Counted from the stretch's first letter, positions 1-6,681 are shown. The stretch: DNA of 6,979 bases from QQUD01 sp039029915 (GCA_039029915.1 JBCCFD010000424.1:1-6979), one strand, 5' to 3'. Program-made: numbers and translations. Notes: a model not told the origin generated them from the sequence alone.

Positions 1-720
1 AGGGGCAAAACGGAGCGGGCTGACGGTCCAGCAGTTGGTGAAGGATAAAATCGGCCGTTCGCGTAGCTGCTCCCGACCGCCCATGATGAGTGTGCCCAGC
101 TCTACAATTTCGCGAACCGATTCAGGGGTGAAGGCGTTGCCAGTGACGTGTTTGGTTGTGTTGATAATTGAGGCGTAGAAGGTGTTGATGTCGAGCAGTT
201 CGTTGGATAGGTCACGTGCTACGCAGCAGCGCAGGTAGAAGTGAATATTGTCTAGGGCATCGGTGAGCCGTCCGACTTCAGCCACATCTTTAAGGGTGGT
301 TTCGCGGACGTGGCCTGTTTCAAAGTCGAGGATTTTGACAGCTGCGCCCCCCGTGCCCATGTAAACCCGCTGACCACCCAAGAGCATATCATGCTTGGGG
401 TCTCGTCCCGCCATGAGGACTTCATTTTGGGCTGTGGCAAGGGCTTGGTTGACGAGTTCGCGGGGGATGTAGACGCGGTTTTTGTCGGGGTTGATTTTGG
501 CCCCAGCTTTTTCAAAGATGTCGCGGGCCTCGGAAGGGAGAACTTCAACGCCGATGTTTTGGAGAACGTCAAGGGCCGCATTGTGGATTTTTTCGATGTC
601 GGGGTCTTTGAGCGGTTTATACCAGCCCCCGACGGTTCCGGGTTGGACAACTGGTGCTTTGGGTTTTTCAACCTCTACGACATTTGCCCGTCTGCGGCTC
701 CGGCGACGTTCTCTACTCAT
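1..720 (-). CDS. MttB-family (trimethylamine/betaine-type) corrinoid methyltransferase, N-terminal 240 residues, cut by the window edge
   Basis: The frame is open from an ATG at 720 to base 1, giving 240 residues with no stop; the C-terminal half is missing. The sequence reads as the COG5598/PF06253 family. After an Arg-rich start (MSRERRRSRRRANV) come a GGWYKPL segment (about 31-37), a helical N-terminal region (IHNAALDVLQNIGVEV), GGQRVYMGTGGAAVKILD (about 115-132) and a TTKHVTGNAFTPESV stretch (about 187-201). Family members transfer a methyl group from trimethylamine, glycine betaine or similar amines to the cobalt of a small corrinoid protein in the cytoplasm. Archaeal MttB carries pyrrolysine at a site beyond this fragment, so Pyl dependence cannot be judged; there is no in-frame TAG in the visible part. 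The start lies 8 bp after the stop of the homocysteine methyltransferase, with GAGGA upstream inside that gene's end, so coupling is likely. Family assignment is firm; substrate is unknown. Confidence 0.9.
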   Translation of the reverse strand, partial: MSRERRRSRRRANVVEVEKPKAPVVQPGTVGGWYKPLKDPDIEKIHNAALDVLQNIGVEVLPSEARDIFEKAGAKINPDKNRVYIPRELVNQALATAQNEVLMAGRDPKHDMLLGGQRVYMGTGGAAVKILDFETGHVRETTLKDVAEVGRLTDALDNIHFYLRCCVARDLSNELLDINTFYASIINTTKHVTGNAFTPESVREIVELGTLIMGGREQLRERPILSFTNCWTVSPLRFAP

Positions 721-728
721 CAGCTAAC

Positions 729-1694
729 TCATCCTCGACGACGCCTCCGTCGTCTTTCTTTGGTGGGGAGTCCGATATTAACGGACGTTTCTATCACCAC
801 CCGATTAATTGGGTTTATCTCTAACGCTTGGCGCATTTGCTTGATGTGTTCCGGTGAACTACCACAGCAAGCACCAATGATGCTGGCGCCAAAATTTCTA
901 ACTTTTACTGCATATTCAGCCATGACCTCAGGCGTGCCGTTGTAATGGAGATGACCGTTGACGTATTCGGGAATCCCTGCATTTGATTTTGCAACGAGGG
1001 TTAGCGTTTGATCCGTGGCATACATCTTTTGAATAACCCCTTCGATTTCTTCAGGGCCATTACCACAGTTGCCACCGATGGCGGCTAGGTTCATCTTGTT
1101 GAGTTCGGTGAGGGCCTTCATGGGCGTAATGCCCATCATCGTGTTGCCATTTGTATCAAACGTCATGGTTGACACAATAGGTAAATCGGTCACTTGGCGA
1201 ATGCCCGTTACGGCCGCTTCAACCTCAAGCAGATCGCTCATCGTTTCAATCCACAGGACATCGGCACCACCGTCTGCCAAGCCTCGAGCTTGTTCAGCAA
1301 ACCCTTCAACCGCGTCTTCAAAATCAAGATCACCCACAGGTGCCATAATCTCACCAGAAGGGCCGATTGAGCCCGCTACGATTACCTCTTTCCCAGAGGC
1401 ATCAACTGCTTCTCGGGCAAGTTGGGCACCGGCTTTATTAAAATCATAGGCGCGGTCCTGTAATCTATGCAGTTTTAAACGAAATCGCGTGCCACCAAAC
1501 GTGTTGGTTAAAATAATTTGCGCGCCCGCTTCAATATACGCTTCATGTACCCCTCGAATTCGATCGGTATGAATCTCATTCCATGTTTCTGGTGGATCGC
1601 CTTGTTCAAGGCCTAAGCCCATGAGCATGGTGCCCATGCCACCATCTGCCAGTAGATATTCATTTTGGGCAAGCATTTTTTGTAATTTACTCAT
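729..1694 (-). CDS. Stand-alone zinc-dependent homocysteine S-methyltransferase (BHMT / MetH N-terminal-domain type)
   Basis: This is a 321-residue single-domain S-methyl_trans protein (PF02574, COG0646 type), a TIM barrel that methylates homocysteine to methionine using zinc-bound thiolate. Visible motifs, numbered from the ATG at 1694, are GGMGTML (18-24), TNTFGG (63-68), WIET (148-151, with the Glu expected to contact homocysteine), GGNCGNGP with Cys210, and GACCGSSPEH with Cys276 and Cys277. The three cysteines are the full zinc ligand set, so the enzyme looks intact. It lacks the folate, cobalamin and reactivation domains of full MetH. The methyl donor could therefore be a betaine directly (BHMT-like) or a separate methyl-corrinoid protein, which the adjacent MttB homologue favours. 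The protein ends in seven arginines and a glycine (314-321), an unusual tail. The frame also allows a TTG at 1715, but AAAGGA at 1700-1705 lies 5 bases before the ATG at 1694, so I prefer the ATG. It is first gene of a pair with the MttB homologue. Confidence 0.92.
   Translation of the reverse strand: MSKLQKMLAQNEYLLADGGMGTMLMGLGLEQGDPPETWNEIHTDRIRGVHEAYIEAGAQIILTNTFGGTRFRLKLHRLQDRAYDFNKAGAQLAREAVDASGKEVIVAGSIGPSGEIMAPVGDLDFEDAVEGFAEQARGLADGGADVLWIETMSDLLEVEAAVTGIRQVTDLPIVSTMTFDTNGNTMMGITPMKALTELNKMNLAAIGGNCGNGPEEIEGVIQKMYATDQTLTLVAKSNAGIPEYVNGHLHYNGTPEVMAEYAVKVRNFGASIIGACCGSSPEHIKQMRQALEINPINRVVIETSVNIGLPTKERRRRRRRG
737..754 (-). other. Short perfect hairpin at the gene junction
   Basis: Arms GACGAC (737-742) and GTCGTC (749-754) flank a 6-base loop. 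The hairpin falls in the codons for the terminal arginine run of the homocysteine methyltransferase, just upstream of its stop and of the GAGGA ribosome binding site of the next gene. It could influence coupled translation, but an Arg-codon run rich in CGN triplets can form such arms by chance. Confidence 0.4.
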
Positions 1695-1699
1695 TGAAT

Positions 1700-1708
1700 T
1701 CCTTTCCC
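1700..1708 (-). promoter_or_regulatory. Ribosome binding site that decides the homocysteine methyltransferase start
   Basis: On the minus strand GGGAAAGGA sits 5 bases before the ATG at 1692-1694. The upstream TTG at 1713-1715 would place this site inside the coding region and has no comparable site of its own, so the shorter 321-residue product is more likely. Confidence 0.75.
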
Positions 1709-1804
1709 TAATCAAAACAAAAAGTTCTCATTCTGAACCATCTCATGTGAACGAAAAGATTTTAATATAAAACTTGCAGAATTTTCCGTTTACCTAACAG
1801 GTGG

Positions 1805-1861
1805 TACAGTTTTCTGAACGTGCATAACGCATAATTATGTCAACAATTAAAAAAAACTGTA
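1805..1861. repeat. Second perfect 9-bp inverted repeat enclosing a 10-bp palindrome
   Basis: TACAGTTTT at 1805-1813 pairs exactly with AAAACTGTA at 1853-1861. The 39-base interval contains the self-complementary CATAATTATG (1830-1839) and the short direct repeat GCATAAC/GCATAAT (1822-1835). CAGTTTTCT at 1807-1815 occurs again at 1933-1941. A structured leader or a set of regulator binding sites are both possible. Confidence 0.55.
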
Positions 1862-1863
1862 GC

Positions 1864-1910
1864 GTATTTCGCTGAACTAAAACGTGGCTTGAGCTTTCTG
1901 TGCGAAATAC
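1864..1910. repeat. Perfect 9-bp inverted repeat, 29-base loop
   Basis: GTATTTCGC at 1864-1872 is the exact reverse complement of GCGAAATAC at 1902-1910. If the candidate promoter at 1975-2003 is used, this forms a stem-loop in the leader RNA. Otherwise the two arms could be operator half-sites. Confidence 0.6.
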
Positions 1911-1974
1911 TAGAGTATCAAAGTAATCAATGCAGTTTTCTTTTTCACTTACATTTACACTTTTGCAGAAAAGA

Positions 1975-2003
1975 AGGATAAGTAAATTATTTGCTTTCGT
2001 CAA
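1975..2003 (-). promoter_or_regulatory. Candidate sigma-70-type promoter for the methyltransferase pair
   Basis: On the minus strand TTGACG (2003-1998, 5 of 6 consensus bases) is followed after exactly 17 bases by TATCCT (1980-1975, 4 of 6, keeping the important TA and final T). Transcription would begin near 1968, giving an untranslated leader of about 270 bases that contains both inverted repeats. A second TTGACA at 1843-1838 has no acceptable -10 box at 16-18 bases. The call is by consensus only. Confidence 0.45.
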
Positions 2004-2107
2004 TTGTCAAGGTGTACAAAAACAGATTCGTTAATGTTGTTCGCTGGATTCTAGGTGGCAGAAGGAGAGTTCTCAATGTGTGTAGGGTACAAAGTCGAGG
2101 AATGGTT

Positions 2108-2139
2108 ATTGGTGTATTGGTATATTGGTGTACTGGTGG
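2108..2139. repeat. Four imperfect 8-bp tandem repeats
   Basis: Units are ATTGGTGT, ATTGGTAT, ATTGGTGT and ACTGGTGG, in register without gaps. They directly abut the 7-bp repeat tract. The function is unknown; slippage-prone intergenic repeats of this kind are my recollection of related environmental bacteria, not something the window shows. Confidence 0.75.
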
Positions 2140-2174
2140 TTAGGGACTGGGGATTAGGGATTGGGGATTAGGGA
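2140..2174. repeat. Five 7-bp tandem repeats forming a potential G-quadruplex on the plus strand
   Basis: Units are TTAGGGA, CTGGGGA, TTAGGGA, TTGGGGA and TTAGGGA. They give five runs of three or four guanines between 2143 and 2173, separated by loops of 3-4 bases, which fits the usual G-quadruplex pattern. The tract lies 27 bases past the stop codon of the PucR-type regulator. The G-rich strand is the non-transcribed one for all local genes, so any effect would be at the DNA level. Confidence 0.75.
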
Positions 2175-2201
2175 CTGTGTCAGTGTGCCATTTACCACTC
2201 T

Positions 2202-3842
2202 TTACCCCCCATTCAAACGAAACGCTTTTACCGCAATGTGGAGGTTGAGGCGGTAAATTGGATTGCGGAGGTCAATATGATTTAGCGTTTTGATGCGTTC
2301 TAGGCGGTGGAGGAGGGTGTTGCGGTGGATGTAGAGCGATTCGGCGGTATCTACAAGTGAGCCACCGTGATCGAGGTAAGCTTCGAGCGTTTTGACGAGT
2401 TCTGTATTGCGGGCTTCGTCATACCTGGCTAATTCACGAATTTTGCCTAAAAATTTATTGCCGTCTTGCTGGCTTGATGGCAGATGATAAAGCCAGTGAT
2501 GCAGACCTAAGTCGCTAAATAATAAATATTCATTCTTTTTGTTGAGCGCTAGACCGATTTGTAAAGCTTCTTCGGCTTGCTCATAGCTTTCTCGTAGACC
2601 CTCTGATTCATTCGACAATTTTGTGGGTTGACCAATGCCAATTAGTAGCGGGCAGGCTGGGTGATTCAAGTCGTTGATTAACCCCTCAGCGATTTGTTTG
2701 CCACTTGTTTCATCGCTGCTTTCCAAAATGAGAACGATGCGCTTGTCACGAGAAATGAGCAAAGGGCGAGCTTTGATATTGTGTAGCCATTGCTGAACAT
2801 TATCGTAGAGCGAACGGCCGTTTCCGCCTGCTTTCGGCATGCCTTGAATCAACAAAATTTGGTGCGACTTATCCTTTTTAAAGCCAAGGCGGTGGGCCTG
2901 CTCAGAAAAATGGATAGAGTGAATATTGCCATTGAGCAATTCTTCTAGAAAATCACCGCGCAGTGATTCTGTTGCTTCTTGAACGGCCATGTTCTTAAAT
3001 AAAAGCAGGGCGGCCACCGTTGCGGCTTGCTCAGTGGCTAATTCATCTAGCTCCGTAAACGGCCGATCGCCAGAAATAATCCACATATAGCCATAAATTT
3101 CTCGATCAACAATAATTGGGGCGACGACGCGTTCAAAGTCAAGACCTATTTCAGGCATTGATTCTAAGTAAATTGGCCCCATTTTCTGGAGCAGTCGACT
3201 GTAGATACCAGAATCGATCAGACCCTGTGCCATGTCGGGAGGGGTACGGCCGTTTGCTAGCGTTCTTTTTCGCGAATCATCAATTGGTCCCACTTGATGT
3301 GAGGCCACCACCCGAAAGGAAGAATCTTCAATTGAAATTGAGCGTTGAATTGAGTTGCCGAGCATTTCGGCTAGCTCCTGAAGCGTACCGCCTTTCAGAA
3401 CGATATCCGTTAGCTGACCTTGGATATTGTTAGACCGCTTTAGAAGTCGAACTTGACGCTTGGTAATGCGGTCAAGAATCTGCTTGGAGAGGTCAACAAA
3501 CATGACATCTTTGGGGGACGTGATGACAGGAAAGTTTTGCTTTTCAGCCTCATTTTTGACGAGATCGGGAACGGCCGTAAATCCTGAGCCTAGCGACCAA
3601 ACTAAGCCAGAGAAGCCCTGATTAGTTAACTTTTGAATTAATCCAGCTTGGGCTGCTTCGTCATCCTGCATGCCAATACCAGTGGTAAGAAGCAGAATGC
3701 CCTGTCTATCATACTCAAACTGAGCATTGGGGATATCGACGATATGAACCCACTCGATGAGATTGTCTAAGCCAGCTTCGCCTGCTACAAGCTGGCAGGT
3801 TGACATAATAGGTAGATTAAGCGCTTCCCGAACTGATAACAT
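2202..3842 (-). CDS. PucR-family transcriptional regulator
   Basis: The 546-residue protein has the full PucR layout. An N-terminal PucR ligand-sensing domain spans about 5-127 (start MLSVREALNLPIM, with WVHIVDIPNA and GILLLTTG). A GAF-like central region spans about 145-285 (ISIEDSSFRVVASHQ, then VVAPIIVDREIYGYMWI). A degenerate GGDEF-like CdaR region spans about 295-440, and a C-terminal helix-turn-helix of the HTH_30 type about 485-543 (ESLYIHRNTLLHRLERIK at 501-518). Known relatives activate purine, amino-acid or polyamine catabolism in response to a small molecule; the effector here cannot be read. AGAGGA at 3849-3854 lies 6 bases before the ATG, so the start is well supported. It begins 34 bp after the UPF0182 gene, with which it may be co-transcribed, and precedes the methyltransferase pair, a plausible target by proximity only. 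No damage is visible. Confidence 0.93.
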   Translation of the reverse strand: MLSVREALNLPIMSTCQLVAGEAGLDNLIEWVHIVDIPNAQFEYDRQGILLLTTGIGMQDDEAAQAGLIQKLTNQGFSGLVWSLGSGFTAVPDLVKNEAEKQNFPVITSPKDVMFVDLSKQILDRITKRQVRLLKRSNNIQGQLTDIVLKGGTLQELAEMLGNSIQRSISIEDSSFRVVASHQVGPIDDSRKRTLANGRTPPDMAQGLIDSGIYSRLLQKMGPIYLESMPEIGLDFERVVAPIIVDREIYGYMWIISGDRPFTELDELATEQAATVAALLLFKNMAVQEATESLRGDFLEELLNGNIHSIHFSEQAHRLGFKKDKSHQILLIQGMPKAGGNGRSLYDNVQQWLHNIKARPLLISRDKRIVLILESSDETSGKQIAEGLINDLNHPACPLLIGIGQPTKLSNESEGLRESYEQAEEALQIGLALNKKNEYLLFSDLGLHHWLYHLPSSQQDGNKFLGKIRELARYDEARNTELVKTLEAYLDHGGSLVDTAESLYIHRNTLLHRLERIKTLNHIDLRNPIYRLNLHIAVKAFRLNGG

Positions 3843-6522
3843 AAGATTTCCTCTAAGAAGGAAGCTTACCCTATTCTTATTCTCCGACCAAGCGGGAAAG
3901 TTGTTCTAGATCTTGCTGCAAAGCTTCGATCTCTGCCCCGTAAGTGGCCCAATCCCCTTCACGCTGGGCTTGCTCAGCCGCTTCAAAGTGAGCGTTAGCT
4001 GATTGAATGAGCTGTTCAACCGTTGCATTTTCATCAATGATAATCTCTTCGACTGGTTCTTCAATTGTTACGGCCGTATCATCTTCTTCAACAATTGGTT
4101 CCTCAACAACGATAGCCGAATCCTCAAAGAGGGAGGCTAAAGCCTCTTCAAGCGTTTCTTCCATCGCAATGCGATTGCTGGTCGCTACCACAATACGCTG
4201 CAGTTCTGGCACCGCGTTGTCGCTTGTTGATTGCAGGTAGATCGGCTCGACGTAAAGGAAGTTGTTGTTTAGCGGAATTGTTAGCAGATTGCCCCGAATA
4301 ATGCTCGAACCGCTTTGGTCCCAGAGTGAAAACTGTTGGGAAATGCTTGGTTCTTGAGAGATACGGGCTTCAATTAAGCTCGGGCCATCTACAAACTCTT
4401 GTCGCGGTAGCTCATACACCACTAGCTTTCCATAGTCCTCACCATCGTTTCGAGCTGCCATCCAAGCAACCATATTTTCACGACCTTCAGGTACAAACGG
4501 CAAAATAAGTAGATATTCAGAGCTTTCTTCGCCCGGCAAAGTCAGAATGACATAGTATGGCTCAATTTGTTGAGAACTATCAGAGTCGTCAAATGTTTCG
4601 TTGGGGATATTCCAAACATCTTCCTCATTGTAGAAAACGCGCTCGTTGGTAATGTGATATTTCAAATATTGTTGAGCCTGAACATCAAACAGGTTTTCCG
4701 GATAGCGGATGTGAGCCTGTAATCCGTCGGGCATATCTGACATCGGTTGGAATAGATTCGGGAATGCTCGCGCGTAAGTGCGAATGATGGGGTCACTTTG
4801 GTCTACCATATAGTAGTTGACATCACCCGTGTAAGCATCAACCGTAATTTTGACGGAGTTACGAATGTAGTTGATGCGTGATCCATTATCAAAAATAGTT
4901 GGTTCGGAGTAGGGGAAACGGTTGCTGGTGGTGTACGCATCCTGAACCCACAGAAGACGGCCGTTCCAAATCACAATATATGGGTCAGTATCAAGCTGCA
5001 GATACGGTGTGATTTGCAAAATTCGATTTTGGATGTTGCGGTGGAATTGAAGGCGAGTGGATTGATTAATCTCACTGTTGAGCAACACATTCACTTCACC
5101 TAAACGTAAGGCGTAAGCAACGCGCTTGAGCTGGCTGTCCAAAAGGACACCGCCTGTGCCTTGATATCGGCTGTATACAGGTTCTTGACCCTGTGGATAG
5201 CTAAACTCATCACGAGCGCTACCGACAAAAACAGCGTCATTGGTTAATTCACCATAATAAATTTCAGGTCGGTCAATTGGAATGTCTAGTGTGCTCTGGG
5301 GGGGCAAACCTTCTACATAAAAAACAGGTTGCCCAATGTCCGATATCAAGTCTACTGGGTTCATCACGATGCCATACCCGTGTGTAAATTCAAGATTTCG
5401 GTTCACCCATGAGTCGTTGGTTAGATTGTCTTTGTTTAGTTCACGAACGGCCAGCATCACCTGCTCAGTCTGTCCATCGATGGTATAGCGATCGATATCA
5501 ACATCATTGAACTGGTAAATGGGTCGCAGTGTTTGGAGCTTTTCGTAGGTCGTTTGGAGCGGCCGGTAATCCCATAATCGAACGTTGGCAAGGACATCTT
5601 GATTCGATTCAAAATCGGCCGAGGTGAGGTCAGATATTTCGTCAAAATCCCTTACTTCGACTCCATCTAAGTTAAACGCCATTCGCGTAAAGGCGATGTT
5701 ATGAGCAATGTAGGGCGTTTCTTGTTCAATCTCATTGGGATCGACAGAATAACGTTGCACCAACCCCGGTAAGATTCCACCCCCGACAAGGGTGACTAAT
5801 ACCCAAAGCCCACCGCCAACAGCAATAGGGCGCAAATCAAAGCGGAAGATATTGTAAAAAACGGCCGCAGCGACCACACCCATGGCAATCATTTGTCCGT
5901 AAAGTGCTAAACGAGAAACGTTCAGGTCGGTGAAGCTCGCCCCAAACACCACCCCTCGATCTGAATAAAGGAGATTGTAAAGGCTGAAAATGTAGCCGAT
6001 TGCCCAAAGCGCAAGCAGGACTGTGGCTAAGAGAGCAATGTGTCGTCGGAGCGCATTTGATTTTTGGGGTTGCCACTGGCCGCGTTGGATATCAATGATG
6101 TTGTTGAGGGCATAAATCGCAAAGCTGCCCAAGATCGTTAGCACGAAAAGGGAGATAAGCCACTGTTGAAGCTGTTCAAAAAGCGGTAGCTCAAAGAGAT
6201 AGAAACTAATGTCTTGGTTAAAAATGGGATCAGTTTCGCCAAACGGGAAGCGGTAAACGTAGCGCAGGATGATTTCCCAGCTGCCCCCAATTGTGCTAGC
6301 AAAGCCAAGGCTCAAAAAGAGAGCTAAGCCTGTAATGAGCCACCCAACTACCCGAACCTGTAGAAACTTTGGATTAAACGGAGGCGTTTCCTTGATTGCG
6401 CGGCGGCGGGCTAGATGCCAATTGATCAGCAGGAAGAGAGCTGCTACGACAAAAGCGATCAAGAAGCTAAAAAAGCGAAAGCTCCATTGGCGTAGCCACA
6501 CTTGCTGATAATCTACGGCCGT
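2814..6522. repeat. Dispersed palindromic octamer ACGGCCGT, six exact copies
   Basis: Exact copies lie at 2814-2821, 3246-3253, 3571-3578, 4070-4077, 4957-4964 and 6515-6522. One-mismatch relatives include those at about 52 (TCGGCCGT), 1208 and 5861 (ACGGCCGC), and 3059 (ACGGCCGA). In a random sequence of this length about 0.1 exact copies would be expected. All six lie inside genes, in at least two reading frames (Asn-Gly-Arg and Thr-Ala-Val), so protein constraint alone does not explain them. Confidence 0.8.
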
Positions 6523-6681
6523 AAACCAAAGCCAATCGGTGTATGTGAATACAACCCAGTTAAAGGTTAAAAAGAGGAAGACGATTAGGCCAATAATAAT
6601 GGCAGAACGATTGGGTCGTTGGGGGCCTTGTGCGGGAAACGGGCGTCTATCATTGCCGTCACCATCACCGCAGGCCCTCCC
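3877..6681 (-). CDS. UPF0182 family large integral membrane protein, 5' end missing at a sequence junction
   Basis: The frame is open for 934 codons, from just after a TGA at 6682-6684 down to the TAA at 3877-3879. Numbering from base 6681, seven membrane segments are visible at about 28-47, 70-88, 111-128, 172-194, 214-237, 258-278 and 286-306. A large soluble, probably extracytoplasmic domain follows. Family hallmarks (COG1615/UPF0182) include TYTDWLWF after the first helix, ETPYIAHNIAFTRMAFNL (321-338), HGYGIVMNP (434-442), RPEIYYGEL (471-479) and HIRYPENLFDVQAQQYLKYH (657-676). The C-terminus has an acidic Glu/Val/Ile/Pro linker (about 856-886) and a helical tail containing AQREGDWATYG (905-915). 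The family function is unknown. A GTG at 6499-6501 could be taken as start, but it would drop the first helix and conserved TDWLW motif, so I reject it. No start codon exists upstream in frame; the true N-terminus was lost at the junction near 6660-6684. Confidence 0.9.
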   Translation of the reverse strand, partial: GRACGDGDGNDRRPFPAQGPQRPNRSAIIIGLIVFLFLTFNWVVFTYTDWLWFTAVDYQQVWLRQWSFRFFSFLIAFVVAALFLLINWHLARRRAIKETPPFNPKFLQVRVVGWLITGLALFLSLGFASTIGGSWEIILRYVYRFPFGETDPIFNQDISFYLFELPLFEQLQQWLISLFVLTILGSFAIYALNNIIDIQRGQWQPQKSNALRRHIALLATVLLALWAIGYIFSLYNLLYSDRGVVFGASFTDLNVSRLALYGQMIAMGVVAAAVFYNIFRFDLRPIAVGGGLWVLVTLVGGGILPGLVQRYSVDPNEIEQETPYIAHNIAFTRMAFNLDGVEVRDFDEISDLTSADFESNQDVLANVRLWDYRPLQTTYEKLQTLRPIYQFNDVDIDRYTIDGQTEQVMLAVRELNKDNLTNDSWVNRNLEFTHGYGIVMNPVDLISDIGQPVFYVEGLPPQSTLDIPIDRPEIYYGELTNDAVFVGSARDEFSYPQGQEPVYSRYQGTGGVLLDSQLKRVAYALRLGEVNVLLNSEINQSTRLQFHRNIQNRILQITPYLQLDTDPYIVIWNGRLLWVQDAYTTSNRFPYSEPTIFDNGSRINYIRNSVKITVDAYTGDVNYYMVDQSDPIIRTYARAFPNLFQPMSDMPDGLQAHIRYPENLFDVQAQQYLKYHITNERVFYNEEDVWNIPNETFDDSDSSQQIEPYYVILTLPGEESSEYLLILPFVPEGRENMVAWMAARNDGEDYGKLVVYELPRQEFVDGPSLIEARISQEPSISQQFSLWDQSGSSIIRGNLLTIPLNNNFLYVEPIYLQSTSDNAVPELQRIVVATSNRIAMEETLEEALASLFEDSAIVVEEPIVEEDDTAVTIEEPVEEIIIDENATVEQLIQSANAHFEAAEQAQREGDWATYGAEIEALQQDLEQLSRLVGE

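Larger units (their letters stand above)
1695..2201. other. AT-rich intergenic region with clustered repeats between the regulator and the methyltransferase pair
   Basis: No convincing gene lies in these 507 bases. Bases 1741-1980 are roughly 30% GC, clearly below the flanking genes. A 69-codon minus-strand frame (1794-2003) starts at a TTG overlapping the candidate -35 box and has no family resemblance, so I do not call it. The region holds a candidate promoter (1975-2003), two separate 9-bp inverted repeats (1805-1861 and 1864-1910), a 10-bp palindrome (1830-1839), and two tandem repeat tracts near the end of the regulator gene (2108-2139 and 2140-2174). No hairpin followed by a T run was seen after the regulator stop, so a Rho-independent terminator is not evident. 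Confidence 0.75.

Noticed and set aside
310..945. A 211-codon plus-strand open frame opposite the methyltransferase pair
   Set aside because: It is antisense to two clearly conserved genes, crosses their junction and shows no recognisable motif.
1713..1715. TTG as the start of the homocysteine methyltransferase
   Set aside because: The good ribosome binding site lies between this codon and the ATG at 1692-1694, favouring the ATG.
1695..2000. SAM, SAH or cobalamin riboswitch ahead of the methionine-related gene
   Set aside because: The gene context invites it, but I find no recognisable conserved core; the isolated GCCAC strings are too short to support a B12 box.
1794..2003. A 69-codon minus-strand open frame in the spacer
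   Set aside because: It starts at a TTG within the candidate -35 box, lacks a ribosome binding site, is AT-rich like the spacer and resembles no family; the inverted repeats inside it fit a regulatory region better.
2108..2174. CRISPR array or telomere-like end (TTAGGG units)
   Set aside because: Units are 7-8 bp with no spacers, and genes continue on both sides, so neither a CRISPR array nor a chromosome end is supported.
6499..6501. GTG as the start of the UPF0182 protein
   Set aside because: It would delete the first membrane helix and the conserved TDWLW motif, both of which are encoded in frame just upstream.
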